From assembly GCF_000687735.1 (NCBI RefSeq), contig NZ_JHXL01000007.1:1-64000 (forward strand): a stretch of DNA of 64,000 bases. The letters are read 5' to 3'. The notes beneath the pieces were generated by a model that was not told where the DNA came from, did not search any database, and worked only from the letters and a program-made list of their open reading frames with translations. The stretch's first letter is position 1. Every line of letters starts with the position of its first letter. Shown piece after piece: positions 8,033 through 22,783 of the stretch. The stretch comes from Acholeplasma equifetale ATCC 29724 (GTDB lineage Bacteria > Bacillota_I > Bacilli_A > Acholeplasmatales > Acholeplasmataceae). Made by a program: the position numbers and the translations under genes.

Positions 8033-8955
8033 TGGCTATCCCTCATTATTTCTTCAGCAATTTCTTTAAGTTTACTAAATCGATGGCTCAATCCTGATTT
8101 TGTAATTTTTTCTTTATATTTTTCTTCAAAATATTCTACCAATTCATTGAGTGATGCATCGGGATTTTCTTTTCTTATTTCCATTGCTTGTAAAATTTTA
8201 TAATCCACTTTAACTCTGCTTTTTTCAATGTAATCTATATATTTCATTTGAATATTTGCAGCTTGAATTGTTTTCTTTTCGTTGGCAATTTCACAATTTA
8301 ATACGCGATTAATGGAGTTATTAAAATCTCTTTTAATTCTAATATCTTCATATTCAAATACAGTATCTGAAGCACCTATAACTCTTAAGAAATCTTCGAT
8401 AGATGTAACATCTTTTAAATAACAAATTAAACCATTACGACGCTTTGTAATCTTAGCATTCAATCCAAACTCATTCATAAGTCGTTGTATTCTTAAAATT
8501 GAGTCTTTGTTTTCTGAGTAAATTTCTAAATGGTATTCACTTGTTTTGGGATCATTAACAGATCCGGTTGTTAAAAAAGCTCCACGTAAATAAGCTTTTA
8601 TCGTTTCTTCATTTTGAATTAATAAATCAACTTTATCGTTTTCACCAAACAAAGAATGTTCAACCATAATATCAGAAATTGCTTCTTGAACCCCTAATTG
8701 AATTTGATATCCTTTTTTAAAGTTACCTTGTTTTTTTGTAAGTAATGTATTTTCAACTTTATATAAACCTTTAAGTAAACCTAAAAAACGTCTAGCAACC
8801 GTAGGGTTGTTTGATTTAAACCATAATGTTTTTACACGTTCACTTATTGCAAGTTCAGTTCCTAATTCAATCATTGCAGAAAATTCTGCTAAAGCTTCTT
8901 CTTTAGATGGTTGAATTTGAACCAACTCTTCTTTAACTCTTTTAGCAAAACTCAA
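8029..8955 (-). CDS. whiA: WhiA-like DNA-binding protein
   Basis: A conserved Gram-positive protein that pairs a degenerate LAGLIDADG homing-endonuclease-like region with a C-terminal helix-turn-helix. In Streptomyces it controls sporulation and in Bacillus it affects division and chromosome segregation (family knowledge). The 308-aa length is typical. The LAGLIDADG-like halves cover about 100-200 (YLRGAFLTTGSVNDP, YHLEIYSEN), and the WhiA C-terminal domain runs from about 215 to 300 (SLNELVEYFEEKYKEKITKSGLSHR). It lies in the run trxB-whiA-acpS, as in many Firmicutes. Its role in a wall-less cell is not evident from sequence. Confidence 0.93.
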   Translation of the reverse strand: MSFAKRVKEELVQIQPSKEEALAEFSAMIELGTELAISERVKTLWFKSNNPTVARRFLGLLKGLYKVENTLLTKKQGNFKKGYQIQLGVQEAISDIMVEHSLFGENDKVDLLIQNEETIKAYLRGAFLTTGSVNDPKTSEYHLEIYSENKDSILRIQRLMNEFGLNAKITKRRNGLICYLKDVTSIEDFLRVIGASDTVFEYEDIRIKRDFNNSINRVLNCEIANEKKTIQAANIQMKYIDYIEKSRVKVDYKILQAMEIRKENPDASLNELVEYFEEKYKEKITKSGLSHRFSKLKEIAEEIMRDSQ

Positions 8956-8964
8956 GAAAACACC

Positions 8965-9864
8965 TCATTTATTGATATACTTTAAAACGCTTTGTACGGC
9001 TATCGCACCATCATTTGTTGCAGTAACGATTTGTCTTACGTGTTTTTCAATAACATCGCCCGCTGCAAAAATACCTGGGATTTTTGTTTCTAAAAATTCA
9101 TTTGTTTGAATATAACCTTGATTATTTAAAATTGGTAAGTTCTTTAAAAAGTGAGTTACAGGGATTAATCCTATATATTCAAAGACACCATCAATCTTAA
9201 TTTCTTTTTCTTCATTTCTATGTTTTACAATAACACTTTCTAATGATTCATTTCCTTTAAATTCTAAAACATTTGCTTCATATAAAACTTCAACATTAGA
9301 AATTGTTTTTAGTTTTTGAACTAATGATTTTTCCGCTGTTAAATGATCTAAATTTTGAACAATTGTTATTTTTCTTGCAATACTTGATAAATAAATAGTT
9401 TCTTCAACAGCAGAGTTTCCACCACCAACAACTAGCACATCTTTATCTTTATATAGTGCTCCATCACATATTGCGCACCAAGAAATACCACGATATATAA
9501 AGTTTTCTTCGCCTTTAACTCTAAGTTTTCTAGGTACAGTACCTGATGCAATTAAAAGTGATTTTGCTTGATAAGAATTTGTTGTTGTTATAACTTCTTT
9601 ATACTCACCAAAATCTTTAACATCAATAACTTCTTCAAATTTAGTTTCAACACCTAAACTTAAAACATGCTCAAACATACTAGATGCAAGTTCATATCCA
9701 GATGCATGCTTAAACCCAGGATAATTATCAACGAAGGCTGTATTTAATACTTGACCACCTGGTGCACCTTTTTCAAATATTGCAACATTCAATTCGGCTC
9801 TTTTACCATATATAGCTGCAGTCATACCAGCAGGACCTGAACCAATAATTAATAAATCATACAT
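8965..9864 (-). CDS. trxB: Thioredoxin reductase
   Basis: An FAD- and NADPH-dependent flavoenzyme that reduces thioredoxin. I place the start at the ATG at 9864 (299 aa) because GAGGGA lies at proper spacing before it; an upstream TTG at 9879 is in frame but poorly placed. The FAD motif GSGPAG is at residues 8-13, the redox pair CAIC at 130-133, the NADPH-binding GGGNSAVEE at about 147-155, and the C-terminal FAD motif AAGDVIEKHVRQ near 265-276. It follows the lgt/HAD gene closely, matching the hprK-lgt-ppaX-trxB neighbourhood of Bacillus. Confidence 0.94.
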   Translation of the reverse strand: MYDLLIIGSGPAGMTAAIYGKRAELNVAIFEKGAPGGQVLNTAFVDNYPGFKHASGYELASSMFEHVLSLGVETKFEEVIDVKDFGEYKEVITTTNSYQAKSLLIASGTVPRKLRVKGEENFIYRGISWCAICDGALYKDKDVLVVGGGNSAVEETIYLSSIARKITIVQNLDHLTAEKSLVQKLKTISNVEVLYEANVLEFKGNESLESVIVKHRNEEKEIKIDGVFEYIGLIPVTHFLKNLPILNNQGYIQTNEFLETKIPGIFAAGDVIEKHVRQIVTATNDGAIAVQSVLKYINK

Positions 9865-9875
9865 TTTTTTATCCC

Positions 9876-11531
9876 TCAAAATAAGTGTAATAAGTTGTCT
9901 AAAGTTTCAATCACTGCATCAGGTTTTTGACCTAACAAATCTTCATAATGACTAGACCATGCAACACCAATTGATTCAACACCTGCATTTTTGGCAGCTA
10001 ATATATCATTAGGATGATCGCCAATATAAGTTGTATTATTTTTACTTATGCCTAATACATCAATTGCAGCTAAAATTGGTTCTGGATGTGGTTTATGTTG
10101 ATTGACTTCTTCCATACCAATAATAACATCAAAATATTCTAACAATTCATTTTGATTTAATCCAAGTTTTACAAATTCACTTCGTTTAGATGATACAACA
10201 CCTAATACATATCCACGTTTTTTTAATTCTATTAATGTTTCTTTTGCATGTGGAAATGCCTTTGGTCCTTGTTGATGATGTTTTTTATCATTAATTTTTC
10301 TAAAATAACGAATCATTTCATCGCGTTTTTCTTTATTTTCTTCATATTTAGAAAAACTTTCTTCTAGTGTTGGACCAAAGAAGCCTAATAAATCTTTTTC
10401 AGTTAGTTTAACTTCTGGTTTATATTTTTTAAATGTTTCAACAACTATTTCAAAAATAAATTCTTTTGTATCAAGTAATGTTCCATCTAAATCAAATAAA
10501 ATTGCTTCTTTACCATAATCGGTGTAGTAACCATCTTTAGATTTAAAATAAAATCTTCTTAATAAGAATATTGCAACACCTGTTAATATTAAACCAATAG
10601 ATGTAAGAATTGAAATAGATAATCCTCCTACAGCTAATGGTTCACCACTAAGTCCAGATTCTGAAATTCTTAATAGTTCAACAGGTATACGGCCAATACC
10701 ATACCAAACTAAATAAAATGAAATGATATCGCCAACTTTAAAAATTCTTTTATGTCTTAATGAAATAATAACAATTAAACCAATTAAATTCCAAGATGAT
10801 TCATATAAGAAAACCGGATGATGATACACAGGAGGTTGGCTTGTATTGACCATTGTGTCTCCTAATGCAAAATCCATTCTTTCACGAATAAAGTTGGGCA
10901 TCCATTGATAAAAATTCATCACAGGTCCATAAAGTTCTCGATTAATAAAGTTTCCCCATCGACCAATTGCTTGACCAATCATAAATCCAGGTCCAACAAC
11001 ATCTAATACATACCAATAACTAATCTTTTTCCATCTTGTAAAGAAAATTAAGAATACGACAGTAACAACAATTGCTCCATGTATTGCTAATCCTTGAAGT
11101 TGTAATCCTTGATTTGTAATCCCAAAAATTAATAATGGATCACGAATGAATGCATTATTCTGAAGTTGTCCTAAAGACATGCTCTTTAAAATATCTGCGA
11201 AAACATACCATAATCTTGCACCTATTATTGCTAGTGGTAATGTATATAACAATCCATCCCATAAAATATCTGGGTTTATTTTTGCTCGTTTAAATTCTAA
11301 ATAACCTAATATGACAGCATATATAACACCGGTCATAATAAATATTGCATACCAAGCAATACCATTACCATCACCAAAGTTAACTGCAAGATAAGTTGCA
11401 CGCCATGTGCCAGCAGCTTTAGCTCGATCAAATTGATTATATGTTGCTAAGAATACAAGTAGCATGAAGAAAAGTATCATGCCTAAACCAATTATGTATT
11501 TTTCGTACTTTTTGTAACTATTCTTCATCAT
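9876..11531 (-). CDS. lgt: Prolipoprotein diacylglyceryl transferase fused to a HAD phosphatase (Lgt-PpaX-like)
   Basis: The N-terminal two thirds is Lgt, the membrane enzyme that attaches diacylglycerol to the lipobox cysteine of prolipoproteins. It shows multiple membrane helices, the IHG motif near 152, the Lgt signature GRWGNFINRE near 190-199 and GRIPVE near 280. After a last membrane helix (about 308-326), residues 342-551 form a complete HAD hydrolase: FDLDGTLLD, the SS of VVSSKR, HKPHP and YIGDHPND. In Bacillus these are separate neighbours, lgt and ppaX (pyrophosphatase), so this is probably a gene fusion. There is no stop or frameshift between the parts. The start could be ATG 11531 or 11528; both follow AAAGG inside the hprK tail, with which it overlaps. 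Confidence 0.9.
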   Translation of the reverse strand: MMKNSYKKYEKYIIGLGMILFFMLLVFLATYNQFDRAKAAGTWRATYLAVNFGDGNGIAWYAIFIMTGVIYAVILGYLEFKRAKINPDILWDGLLYTLPLAIIGARLWYVFADILKSMSLGQLQNNAFIRDPLLIFGITNQGLQLQGLAIHGAIVVTVVFLIFFTRWKKISYWYVLDVVGPGFMIGQAIGRWGNFINRELYGPVMNFYQWMPNFIRERMDFALGDTMVNTSQPPVYHHPVFLYESSWNLIGLIVIISLRHKRIFKVGDIISFYLVWYGIGRIPVELLRISESGLSGEPLAVGGLSISILTSIGLILTGVAIFLLRRFYFKSKDGYYTDYGKEAILFDLDGTLLDTKEFIFEIVVETFKKYKPEVKLTEKDLLGFFGPTLEESFSKYEENKEKRDEMIRYFRKINDKKHHQQGPKAFPHAKETLIELKKRGYVLGVVSSKRSEFVKLGLNQNELLEYFDVIIGMEEVNQHKPHPEPILAAIDVLGISKNNTTYIGDHPNDILAAKNAGVESIGVAWSSHYEDLLGQKPDAVIETLDNLLHLF

Positions 11532-12468
11532 TATCACCTTTATTTTGTGCTTTTAGAGCCACACTTTTTACTAATGCTTCTGCTGCGTTATATCCTAAAT
11601 ATTTTAGTTTTTGATTCATCGCTGCAGATTCTACTAAGGTAGCTGTATTTCTACCTGGTAGAATTGGAATTGTAATTTTAGGAATATCTGTATCAAAAAT
11701 CTTATATGTTTCAGTATCAATACCTAAACGATCGTAATTTTTCTTATCGTTCCAATGTTCAAGTTCGATAACTAATCTAATTTTTTTATTTTCTCTAAAT
11801 GCACCAGCACCTAACATTTGAACAACATCAACAATACCAATACCACGTATTTCTAAATATCTTTCTAAAATTTTTGGTGCTTGACCAATAATAATACCCG
11901 GTGCTGTTTCATAAACATCAACGCGATCATCAGCAACCAAAATATGATTTCTTTTAAGTAATTCTAAAGCTGTTTCTGATTTACCAATTCCGCTTTTACC
12001 AAGAATTAAAACACCTAATCCATAAATATCCATAAGTGTTCCGTGGATTGTCATACGTGGTGCTAAAGCACTTCTTAAATATGCATAAAGTTTAGAGTTT
12101 ATTGGTGTTGTACGTTCGTTAGATTTAAATAATGCAACATCATATTTATTACCAAGTTCAATAAAATATTCCGGTATTTCAACGTTTACACTAAAAATAA
12201 CTGCTGGTGGTTGTTGACTTAAAACCGCTTCAACACGAGATTTTTGTGTTTCTTCGTCTAACAATTTTAAAAAATGAGATTCTTTAGATCCAATTAAAAG
12301 AATTCGATCTTTATCATAAAAATCTAAAAATCCTGCAAACTCAACACCTGGTCTTGCAAGCATTTCAACATATACTAATCGATTTTCTCCACCAAAACCC
12401 CCAACTAACTTTAAGTCTAGGTCCTTAGCAATTTTTTTCACTGAAACTGATCTTTGATTTTCTTTCAT
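11518..12468 (-). CDS. hprK: HPr kinase/phosphorylase
   Basis: Phosphorylates HPr of the phosphotransferase system on a serine and reverses this with phosphate, linking sugar uptake to metabolism. The 316-aa length is typical. The N-terminal domain (1 to about 130) precedes the catalytic domain with Walker A GKSGIGKS at 157-164 and the HprK signature EIRGIGIVDV near 206-215, and H142 of the IHG motif is present. It overlaps the downstream lgt/HAD gene and lies 2 bases after the upstream membrane protein gene, so it is part of the ligA-to-acpS run. The phosphatase part fused to Lgt may remove the pyrophosphate released by the phosphorylase reaction, as PpaX does in Bacillus. Confidence 0.95.
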   Translation of the reverse strand: MKENQRSVSVKKIAKDLDLKLVGGFGGENRLVYVEMLARPGVEFAGFLDFYDKDRILLIGSKESHFLKLLDEETQKSRVEAVLSQQPPAVIFSVNVEIPEYFIELGNKYDVALFKSNERTTPINSKLYAYLRSALAPRMTIHGTLMDIYGLGVLILGKSGIGKSETALELLKRNHILVADDRVDVYETAPGIIIGQAPKILERYLEIRGIGIVDVVQMLGAGAFRENKKIRLVIELEHWNDKKNYDRLGIDTETYKIFDTDIPKITIPILPGRNTATLVESAAMNQKLKYLGYNAAEALVKSVALKAQNKGDNDEE

Positions 12469-12470
12469 TT

Positions 12471-12968
12471 TTATACTCCTTGTATAAATCTTGATTTTCT
12501 AATATATACATTCAAGATTGATCTTAATACGGTAAATGCAATTGTAAAAAATACGACATTTAATGGATCAATTAAAAAATCAAAATCATTAACCATTAAA
12601 CTTACAACAAAGAAAATAGCAACATTATAAATAAAGAAAATAAAACCAAATGAACGAACAATATACTTAAACATATACTTTAAACTCAAAAGTTTGATTG
12701 GTATTTCAATAAATGTATATAATGTTATCGCTATAAAGAAGGCTTCAAACGAATACACTTCAACAAAAGATACCGTGATACGAGATAATCCAATTATGAT
12801 TGCAGCTACTAATAAATTCGTCATTAATGTTAATAAAATGTGCATACCAAATCTTTTGTGTAGTAAAAAGCCCATCTGAAAACTTATATTTTTAGGTGAT
12901 GTTTGTTCTTTAATAAGTTTTTCTATTTCTTCTTTTAACTTATCATCATCATTTTGATTGTCGTTCAT
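12471..12968 (-). CDS. Small four-helix membrane protein before hprK
   Basis: A 165-aa protein with a charged N-terminus (NDNQNDDDKLKEEI) and four hydrophobic segments near 43-62, 75-95, 106-123 and 130-148. No catalytic residue pattern is visible. In Bacillus the gene before hprK is yvlD, a small phage-holin-4-type membrane protein; this may be its positional counterpart, but the sequence does not let me prove homology. It sits between uvrA (13 bases away) and hprK (2 bases away), clearly within the operon. Confidence 0.7.
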   Translation of the reverse strand: MNDNQNDDDKLKEEIEKLIKEQTSPKNISFQMGFLLHKRFGMHILLTLMTNLLVAAIIIGLSRITVSFVEVYSFEAFFIAITLYTFIEIPIKLLSLKYMFKYIVRSFGFIFFIYNVAIFFVVSLMVNDFDFLIDPLNVVFFTIAFTVLRSILNVYIRKSRFIQGV

Positions 12969-12981
12969 CGTCTTACCCCCT

Positions 12982-17767
<4,786 letters not shown>

Positions 17768-17784
17768 TTATATCACCACTTTTT

Positions 17785-17793
17785 ATTATACCA
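17785..17793 (-). promoter_or_regulatory. Extended -10 promoter for the ligA operon
   Basis: TGGTATAAT on the minus strand (17793-17785), 18 bases before the ligA ATG. No good -35 box is seen, as expected for an extended -10 promoter. Confidence 0.55.
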
Positions 17794-17845
17794 CGCTACC
17801 GTATGTATCACACTAGCATGTTATACTTTTTTATAATTTTATATT

Positions 17846-19012
17846 TTAATAAAATATATCTTTCATTGTAACACGTTTTACCTTTAAAGATTTTAAAAAG
17901 GGTGTCATTTTTGATGCTGTTATATAAAGCTCGACTTTAGCTCTCGTTATCCCTACAAAAAACAATCTTCTTTCTTCTTCAATATTAAAAAATGTTTCAT
18001 CTTTTAAATAAGGTAATATATCCGCTTCATAAATAATTACATTATCAAATTCTAGCCCCTTTGATTCGTGAAACGTATAAAAAGATACTCTATTGATAAA
18101 AAAGTATTCCAAAGCAGCTTTTAGTTCTAATATTTGATAGTTATTTCTATAAAGTATCGTATATTTTTTATTTTGATTGTTTCTGATTAAGTGAATAATA
18201 TAGTTTATTTGTTCATCTTTTGAACCAATAAAAATTAAAACTTCTTTTTCTTTAGGGTTTGTTGTGAGTAAATCTTTTTTGAACCGATTTTTATTGTGTT
18301 TAATAAGGTTATTTGCTGCAGTTAATATATATAAATCCGAACGATAGTTGTATTGTAAAATAAGTTTTTGAGCGTTAAATTTTTTTATATATTGATTCAA
18401 AATATCAATATATGATCCTCTAAATCCATAAATACTTTGATCTGGATCTCCTACAGCAAAAAACGAAACATTATTTCGTTTCATGTTTAAAAGTAATTGA
18501 AACTGTAATTTATTAGTATCTTGAAACTCATCGATAAATATATATTTATATGGATGGAGAGAAATTTTATTTAATACATTTAAAATTAAATCATCAAAAT
18601 CATATAAATGATTATTTTTTAAATATGTTTGATATGAATCATATATTTTTGGTTTTTTTGTTTGAAATAAACTATTTTTATATAAACTTATTTTTAATAA
18701 ATTTTTCTCACTATATAAATCGTTTGATTTAAATATTTGAATTGTATTATTTTCCTTTTTTAATTCTTTATAACAAAAAGCATGAAATGTATATATTGAT
18801 AAATTTTTCTCTTTAATTCTTGATTTCATTTCGTCTGCTGCTTTTTTGGTAAAAGTAATACATAAAATTTCATCTTTTTTTACACCTGATTCTATTAAAT
18901 ATTTAATTCGCTCAATAATTACAGTTGTTTTACCACTACCTGCACCTGCAATTAATAATATATTTTGATTTTTTGAATATATTGCATCTAATTGTTGTTG
19001 ATTAAACTTCAT
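17846..19012 (-). CDS. Compact UvrD/PcrA-like SF1 helicase
   Basis: At only 388 aa this is about half the length of PcrA, yet every SF1A core motif is in order: Walker A AGAGSGKTT (22-30), ITFTKKAADEM, motif II FIDEFQDTN, motif III VGDPDQSIYGFRG, motif IV YNYRS, motif V TFHESKGLEF and motif VI EERRLFFVGITRAK. The missing length corresponds to shortened 1B and 2B inserts, which in PcrA regulate activity and partner binding. It is a paralogue of the adjacent pcrA, but AT-richer and more diverged. A pcrA terminator lies between them, so it may be expressed separately or by readthrough. It starts at ATG 19012 after AAGGTG. The exact role is unknown; it is not simply a truncated pseudogene because both ends of the core are intact. 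Confidence 0.85.
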   Translation of the reverse strand: MKFNQQQLDAIYSKNQNILLIAGAGSGKTTVIIERIKYLIESGVKKDEILCITFTKKAADEMKSRIKEKNLSIYTFHAFCYKELKKENNTIQIFKSNDLYSEKNLLKISLYKNSLFQTKKPKIYDSYQTYLKNNHLYDFDDLILNVLNKISLHPYKYIFIDEFQDTNKLQFQLLLNMKRNNVSFFAVGDPDQSIYGFRGSYIDILNQYIKKFNAQKLILQYNYRSDLYILTAANNLIKHNKNRFKKDLLTTNPKEKEVLIFIGSKDEQINYIIHLIRNNQNKKYTILYRNNYQILELKAALEYFFINRVSFYTFHESKGLEFDNVIIYEADILPYLKDETFFNIEEERRLFFVGITRAKVELYITASKMTPFLKSLKVKRVTMKDIFY

Positions 19013-19027
19013 AATATCACCTTTTAT

Positions 19028-19058
19028 ATAAAAAAATAGATGCTTGTTAGCATCTATT
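19028..19058 (-). terminator. Terminator after pcrA
   Basis: The stem AATAGATGC/GCATCTATT with a short loop is followed on the minus strand by TTTTTTATAT. It overlaps the pcrA stop codon and ends just before the ribosome-binding site of the compact helicase gene. Confidence 0.75.
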
Positions 19059-21138
19059 ATATTTTTCTTAAACTTGGATGATTTTCTAATATTTTCTTAA
19101 CACCATGAGGCATCTTAAATGCTATGGTTGCAATATCATCTTCAACATTAACAACAATACCTTCTCCAAATACTTGATGGTTAACTTTATCGCCCGCTTT
19201 AAGAAACGTTGTGTTTTGTGTTGATGGTTCTATACGTTTTGAAACCATAACCTTTTTAGGTTCCATCATTTCTTTAATAAAACGACTTGGCTCACTATAT
19301 TTCACACTACCATAAAGTAAACGTTGATTAGCATATGTTAAATATAAACGTTCTTTAGCACGCGTGACACCAACATATGCAATTCGTCTTTCTTCATCTA
19401 AACTTCCTGATTCAAATATTGAAAGAGGTGAAGGAAATATATCTTCTTCCATAACTGCCATAAAAACAACTTTAAATTCTAATCCTTTAACTTGGTGGAA
19501 TGTTGATAAAATAACACCTTGTTCAGGTAATTTCTGGTCTAAATCTGTATATAAGGCGATTTGGTCAAGAATTTGAGTAAGTTTTTCAATGAATGTACCT
19601 TCATAAAATACATCTCCTTGAACAAATACACTCTTTAATTCATTAATATTTTCAATGCGTTCTTTAGATATATCATCTTTTTCATCTTCAAGCATTTTAA
19701 TATATTCTGTTTGATAGGCAACATATGATACAACTTCACCTAAATCATTCATATCATATAATCGTTCTCTTAATCTTAAAATTAAGTTTTTAAATTCATT
19801 AAATGCTTGTAGTGTTTTACTTGATACATCTAAATAATCAATTGCATCAAACATAGATACACCTAATTCTTTAGCCTTATCTTCTAACTTTTTAACAGAT
19901 GTTGGGCCAATCGCACGTTTAGGAACATTAATGATGCGTTTTAAATAAAAATCTAAACTTGGATCTAAAATAACACGAATATAAGCTAAGATATCTTTAA
20001 TTTCTTTTCTTTGATAGAAAGATAACCCACCGTATATTGTATATGGTATATTGTATTTCATTAAAGTATCTTCTAGTAATCTTGAAAGTGCATTATTTCT
20101 ATAAAGTATTGCAATTTCATTGTATGAATAGCCTAATTCTTTTTTTAATCGTTCAATTTCATTTGCAATCATATTTGCTTCTTGTATATCAGTTGATGCA
20201 CTCCAAATTTGTGGATCAAATCCATCCCCAAGGTCACAAACTAACTCTTTTTCAAATGGACGATTTTGATTAAATTTAATTAATCTATTGGCGTGGTCTA
20301 AGATTTTTTTTGTTGAACGATAATTAATATTTAATACATGCTCATTACCAAAGTCTCTTTTAAAACGATTAGCATTTTCATAATCTGCTCCTCTAAACCC
20401 ATAAATACTTTGGTCAGGATCACCTACAACGAAAATATTTTTATGTTCACCAACAAGAAGTTTAATGATTTGATATTGTAAAAAATCAGTGTCTTGAAAT
20501 TCATCAATTAAAATATATTGGAATTTTTGTCGATAATAATTTCTAACACCTTCATGCTCATTTAATAATTTATAAAGTAATACTTGAAGATCATCAAAAT
20601 CTAAAAGATTATTTTCAACCATTATACGATCATAAATTTGATAAATATTCATTTCATTTTGATCATCAAAAACTTCTTTTTTAAAGTACTTATAATACGA
20701 AATTTTATTACGAATATAATTCACTTTATATTGTTTAGGATCTAAATTTAATTCTTTAATTGCATCTCTAACAATACCTTTTGCATCATCTTCATCTGCA
20801 ATATTAAATCGGTTTGTATAACCCATATTGAGTTTATCAATATGTTGTCTTAAAATTTGAACGCCTAAAGCATGGAAAGTATAAATCCACACAGACACAC
20901 TGTGAGGACCCGCCATATCGATAATGCGTTCTTTCATTTCTCTTGCTGCTTTATTGGTAAAAGTGACTGCTAAAATACTTTCCGGTGCAATACCGATTTC
21001 TTTAATTAAATACGCCACACGTGTTGTAAGTGTTCTTGTCTTACCTGTTCCCGCACCTGCAACAACAAAAAGCGGTCCATCAATATGCATTACCGCTTTT
21101 CTTTGTTGCTCATTAAGTTTATTGAGCCACTCTTTCAT
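19057..21138 (-). CDS. pcrA: ATP-dependent DNA helicase PcrA
   Basis: The essential 3'-5' SF1A helicase of Gram-positive bacteria, acting in repair, plasmid replication and removal of RecA or transcription blocks. At 693 aa it is near full length. Motifs: Walker A AGAGTGKT (27-34), VTFTNKAAREM, FDDLQ, LIDEFQDTD, VGDPDQSIYGFRGAD, NYRS, STFHQVKGLEF and VGVTRAKERLYL. The C-terminal tail GDKVNHQVFGEGIVV is the Tudor-like domain that contacts RNA polymerase in Bacillus. It starts 8 bases past the glnS stop with GGAGA ahead of the ATG. Confidence 0.96.
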   Translation of the reverse strand: MKEWLNKLNEQQRKAVMHIDGPLFVVAGAGTGKTRTLTTRVAYLIKEIGIAPESILAVTFTNKAAREMKERIIDMAGPHSVSVWIYTFHALGVQILRQHIDKLNMGYTNRFNIADEDDAKGIVRDAIKELNLDPKQYKVNYIRNKISYYKYFKKEVFDDQNEMNIYQIYDRIMVENNLLDFDDLQVLLYKLLNEHEGVRNYYRQKFQYILIDEFQDTDFLQYQIIKLLVGEHKNIFVVGDPDQSIYGFRGADYENANRFKRDFGNEHVLNINYRSTKKILDHANRLIKFNQNRPFEKELVCDLGDGFDPQIWSASTDIQEANMIANEIERLKKELGYSYNEIAILYRNNALSRLLEDTLMKYNIPYTIYGGLSFYQRKEIKDILAYIRVILDPSLDFYLKRIINVPKRAIGPTSVKKLEDKAKELGVSMFDAIDYLDVSSKTLQAFNEFKNLILRLRERLYDMNDLGEVVSYVAYQTEYIKMLEDEKDDISKERIENINELKSVFVQGDVFYEGTFIEKLTQILDQIALYTDLDQKLPEQGVILSTFHQVKGLEFKVVFMAVMEEDIFPSPLSIFESGSLDEERRIAYVGVTRAKERLYLTYANQRLLYGSVKYSEPSRFIKEMMEPKKVMVSKRIEPSTQNTTFLKAGDKVNHQVFGEGIVVNVEDDIATIAFKMPHGVKKILENHPSLRKI

Positions 21139-21146
21139 GAAATCTC

Positions 21147-22772
21147 CTACTTATAACTACTCTTTAATGCAACGGTTTCGTTAAATACTAATAAATCTTC
21201 TTTTGAATGATCTGTATTAAAGTATCCGTTTCTTACAAATTGGAACTTGTCATATAATTGGACATCTTTAAGTGCATTTTCAACAAAACCATATTTAATA
21301 TGTAATGAATCACGATTAAATCTTTCAATTAAATCTTTAGAATCATCACCAACTAATAATGGACCATAGAAATTAAATTGTGCTTTAATAGCTTGACTTG
21401 CTTCAACGAAATGAATTGTACCGTCTGGCTTTCTTGAATTAAAGCCTGATCCTGATTTTGTTTCTGGATCGTAAGTTGCTAAAACCTCAATAATTTCTCC
21501 ATTTTCATCTTTAATAACATCATACGCTTTAATGAAATATGTGTGGAATAAACGTACTTCATTACCTAATGATAATCTCTTGTACTTATTATCTGGTTTC
21601 ACTTCACTAAAGTCTTCTTTTTCAATATATATGTTTCTTCCGAATGCTATCTTTCTTGATCCATAATCAAAATCTGGATGATATGGTACATCAACATATT
21701 CAATTTTATCTTCTGGATAGTTAGTAATTGTTACTTTTAATGGGTTTATGACTGCAAAAGCTCTTTTAGCTTTAGCTTGTAAGTCATCACGTACAAAAGC
21801 TTCTAACATATCCACTTCAACTTCACTATTTACTTTAGATAATCCAGTTGCAAGAATAAAGCTGCGAATCGCTTCTTTTGTATAACCTTTTCTTCTTAAT
21901 CCACCAATTGTTGGTAATCTTGGATCATCCCAACCATCAACTAAGTTTTCAGTAACAAGTTGTTTTAAGAAACGTTTGGACATGACTGTATTCTTTAAAC
22001 CTAAACGACCAAATTCAATTTGACGTGGTACTTTAGGCATTTCTGTTTCTCTTACAACCCAATCATATAAAGGTCTATGGTCTTCAAACTCTAAACTACA
22101 TAATGAGTGTGTAATACCTTCAATAGCATCCTCAATTGGATGTGCAAAGTCATACATTGGATAAATTTTATATTTATCTTTTGTATTATGATGTACTGCA
22201 AAGCTAATACGATAAAGTACTGGGTCTCTCATATTCATATTTGGAGATGCCATATCGATTTTAGCACGTAGTACTTTTTCACCTTCTTTATACTTTCCAT
22301 CACGCATTTCATAGAAAAGTTTTAAGTTTTCTTCAACACTTCGATTTCGATAAGGTGATTCAATACCAGGTGTTAAAATATCACCACGTGTTTTTTGAAT
22401 TTCTTCTGCTGTTTGATCATCAACATATGCTAAACCTTTTTTAATTAAAAGCACTGCTCTTTCAAACATTTCATCAAAATAGTTACTTGCAAAATAAATT
22501 CCATGAGGGGTATATCCAAGCCATTCCACATCGCGTTTAATCGCTTTAACATACATTTCATCTTCAGTTTCTGGGTTTGTATCATCAAAACGTAAGTTTG
22601 TATAACCACCAAATACTTTAGCTAATTCAAAGTTAATAATGATAGCTCTAGCATGTCCTATATGTAAAAACCCGTTTGGTTCTGGTGGAAAGCGTGTAAT
22701 AATTGTATCGTGTTTACCTGATTTTAAATCTTCTTCCATAATTGTTTTAATAAAATTTGATTGATCTTTCAT
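21147..22772 (-). CDS. glnS: Glutaminyl-tRNA synthetase
   Basis: Charges tRNA-Gln directly with glutamine. The 541-aa class I enzyme carries [14 protein letters not shown] at 27-40 (HIGH motif) and VMSKR near 263 as the KMSKS loop, followed by the anticodon-binding beta barrels. Many Firmicutes and mycoplasmas lack GlnRS and use GluRS plus GatCAB, so a direct GlnRS is a lineage feature, probably of ancient transfer. It lies 11 bases past the glycosyltransferase/acyltransferase stop and just before pcrA in one run. Confidence 0.95.
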   Translation of the reverse strand: MKDQSNFIKTIMEEDLKSGKHDTIITRFPPEPNGFLHIGHARAIIINFELAKVFGGYTNLRFDDTNPETEDEMYVKAIKRDVEWLGYTPHGIYFASNYFDEMFERAVLLIKKGLAYVDDQTAEEIQKTRGDILTPGIESPYRNRSVEENLKLFYEMRDGKYKEGEKVLRAKIDMASPNMNMRDPVLYRISFAVHHNTKDKYKIYPMYDFAHPIEDAIEGITHSLCSLEFEDHRPLYDWVVRETEMPKVPRQIEFGRLGLKNTVMSKRFLKQLVTENLVDGWDDPRLPTIGGLRRKGYTKEAIRSFILATGLSKVNSEVEVDMLEAFVRDDLQAKAKRAFAVINPLKVTITNYPEDKIEYVDVPYHPDFDYGSRKIAFGRNIYIEKEDFSEVKPDNKYKRLSLGNEVRLFHTYFIKAYDVIKDENGEIIEVLATYDPETKSGSGFNSRKPDGTIHFVEASQAIKAQFNFYGPLLVGDDSKDLIERFNRDSLHIKYGFVENALKDVQLYDKFQFVRNGYFNTDHSKEDLLVFNETVALKSSYK

Positions 22773-22783
22773 AACATCACCTT

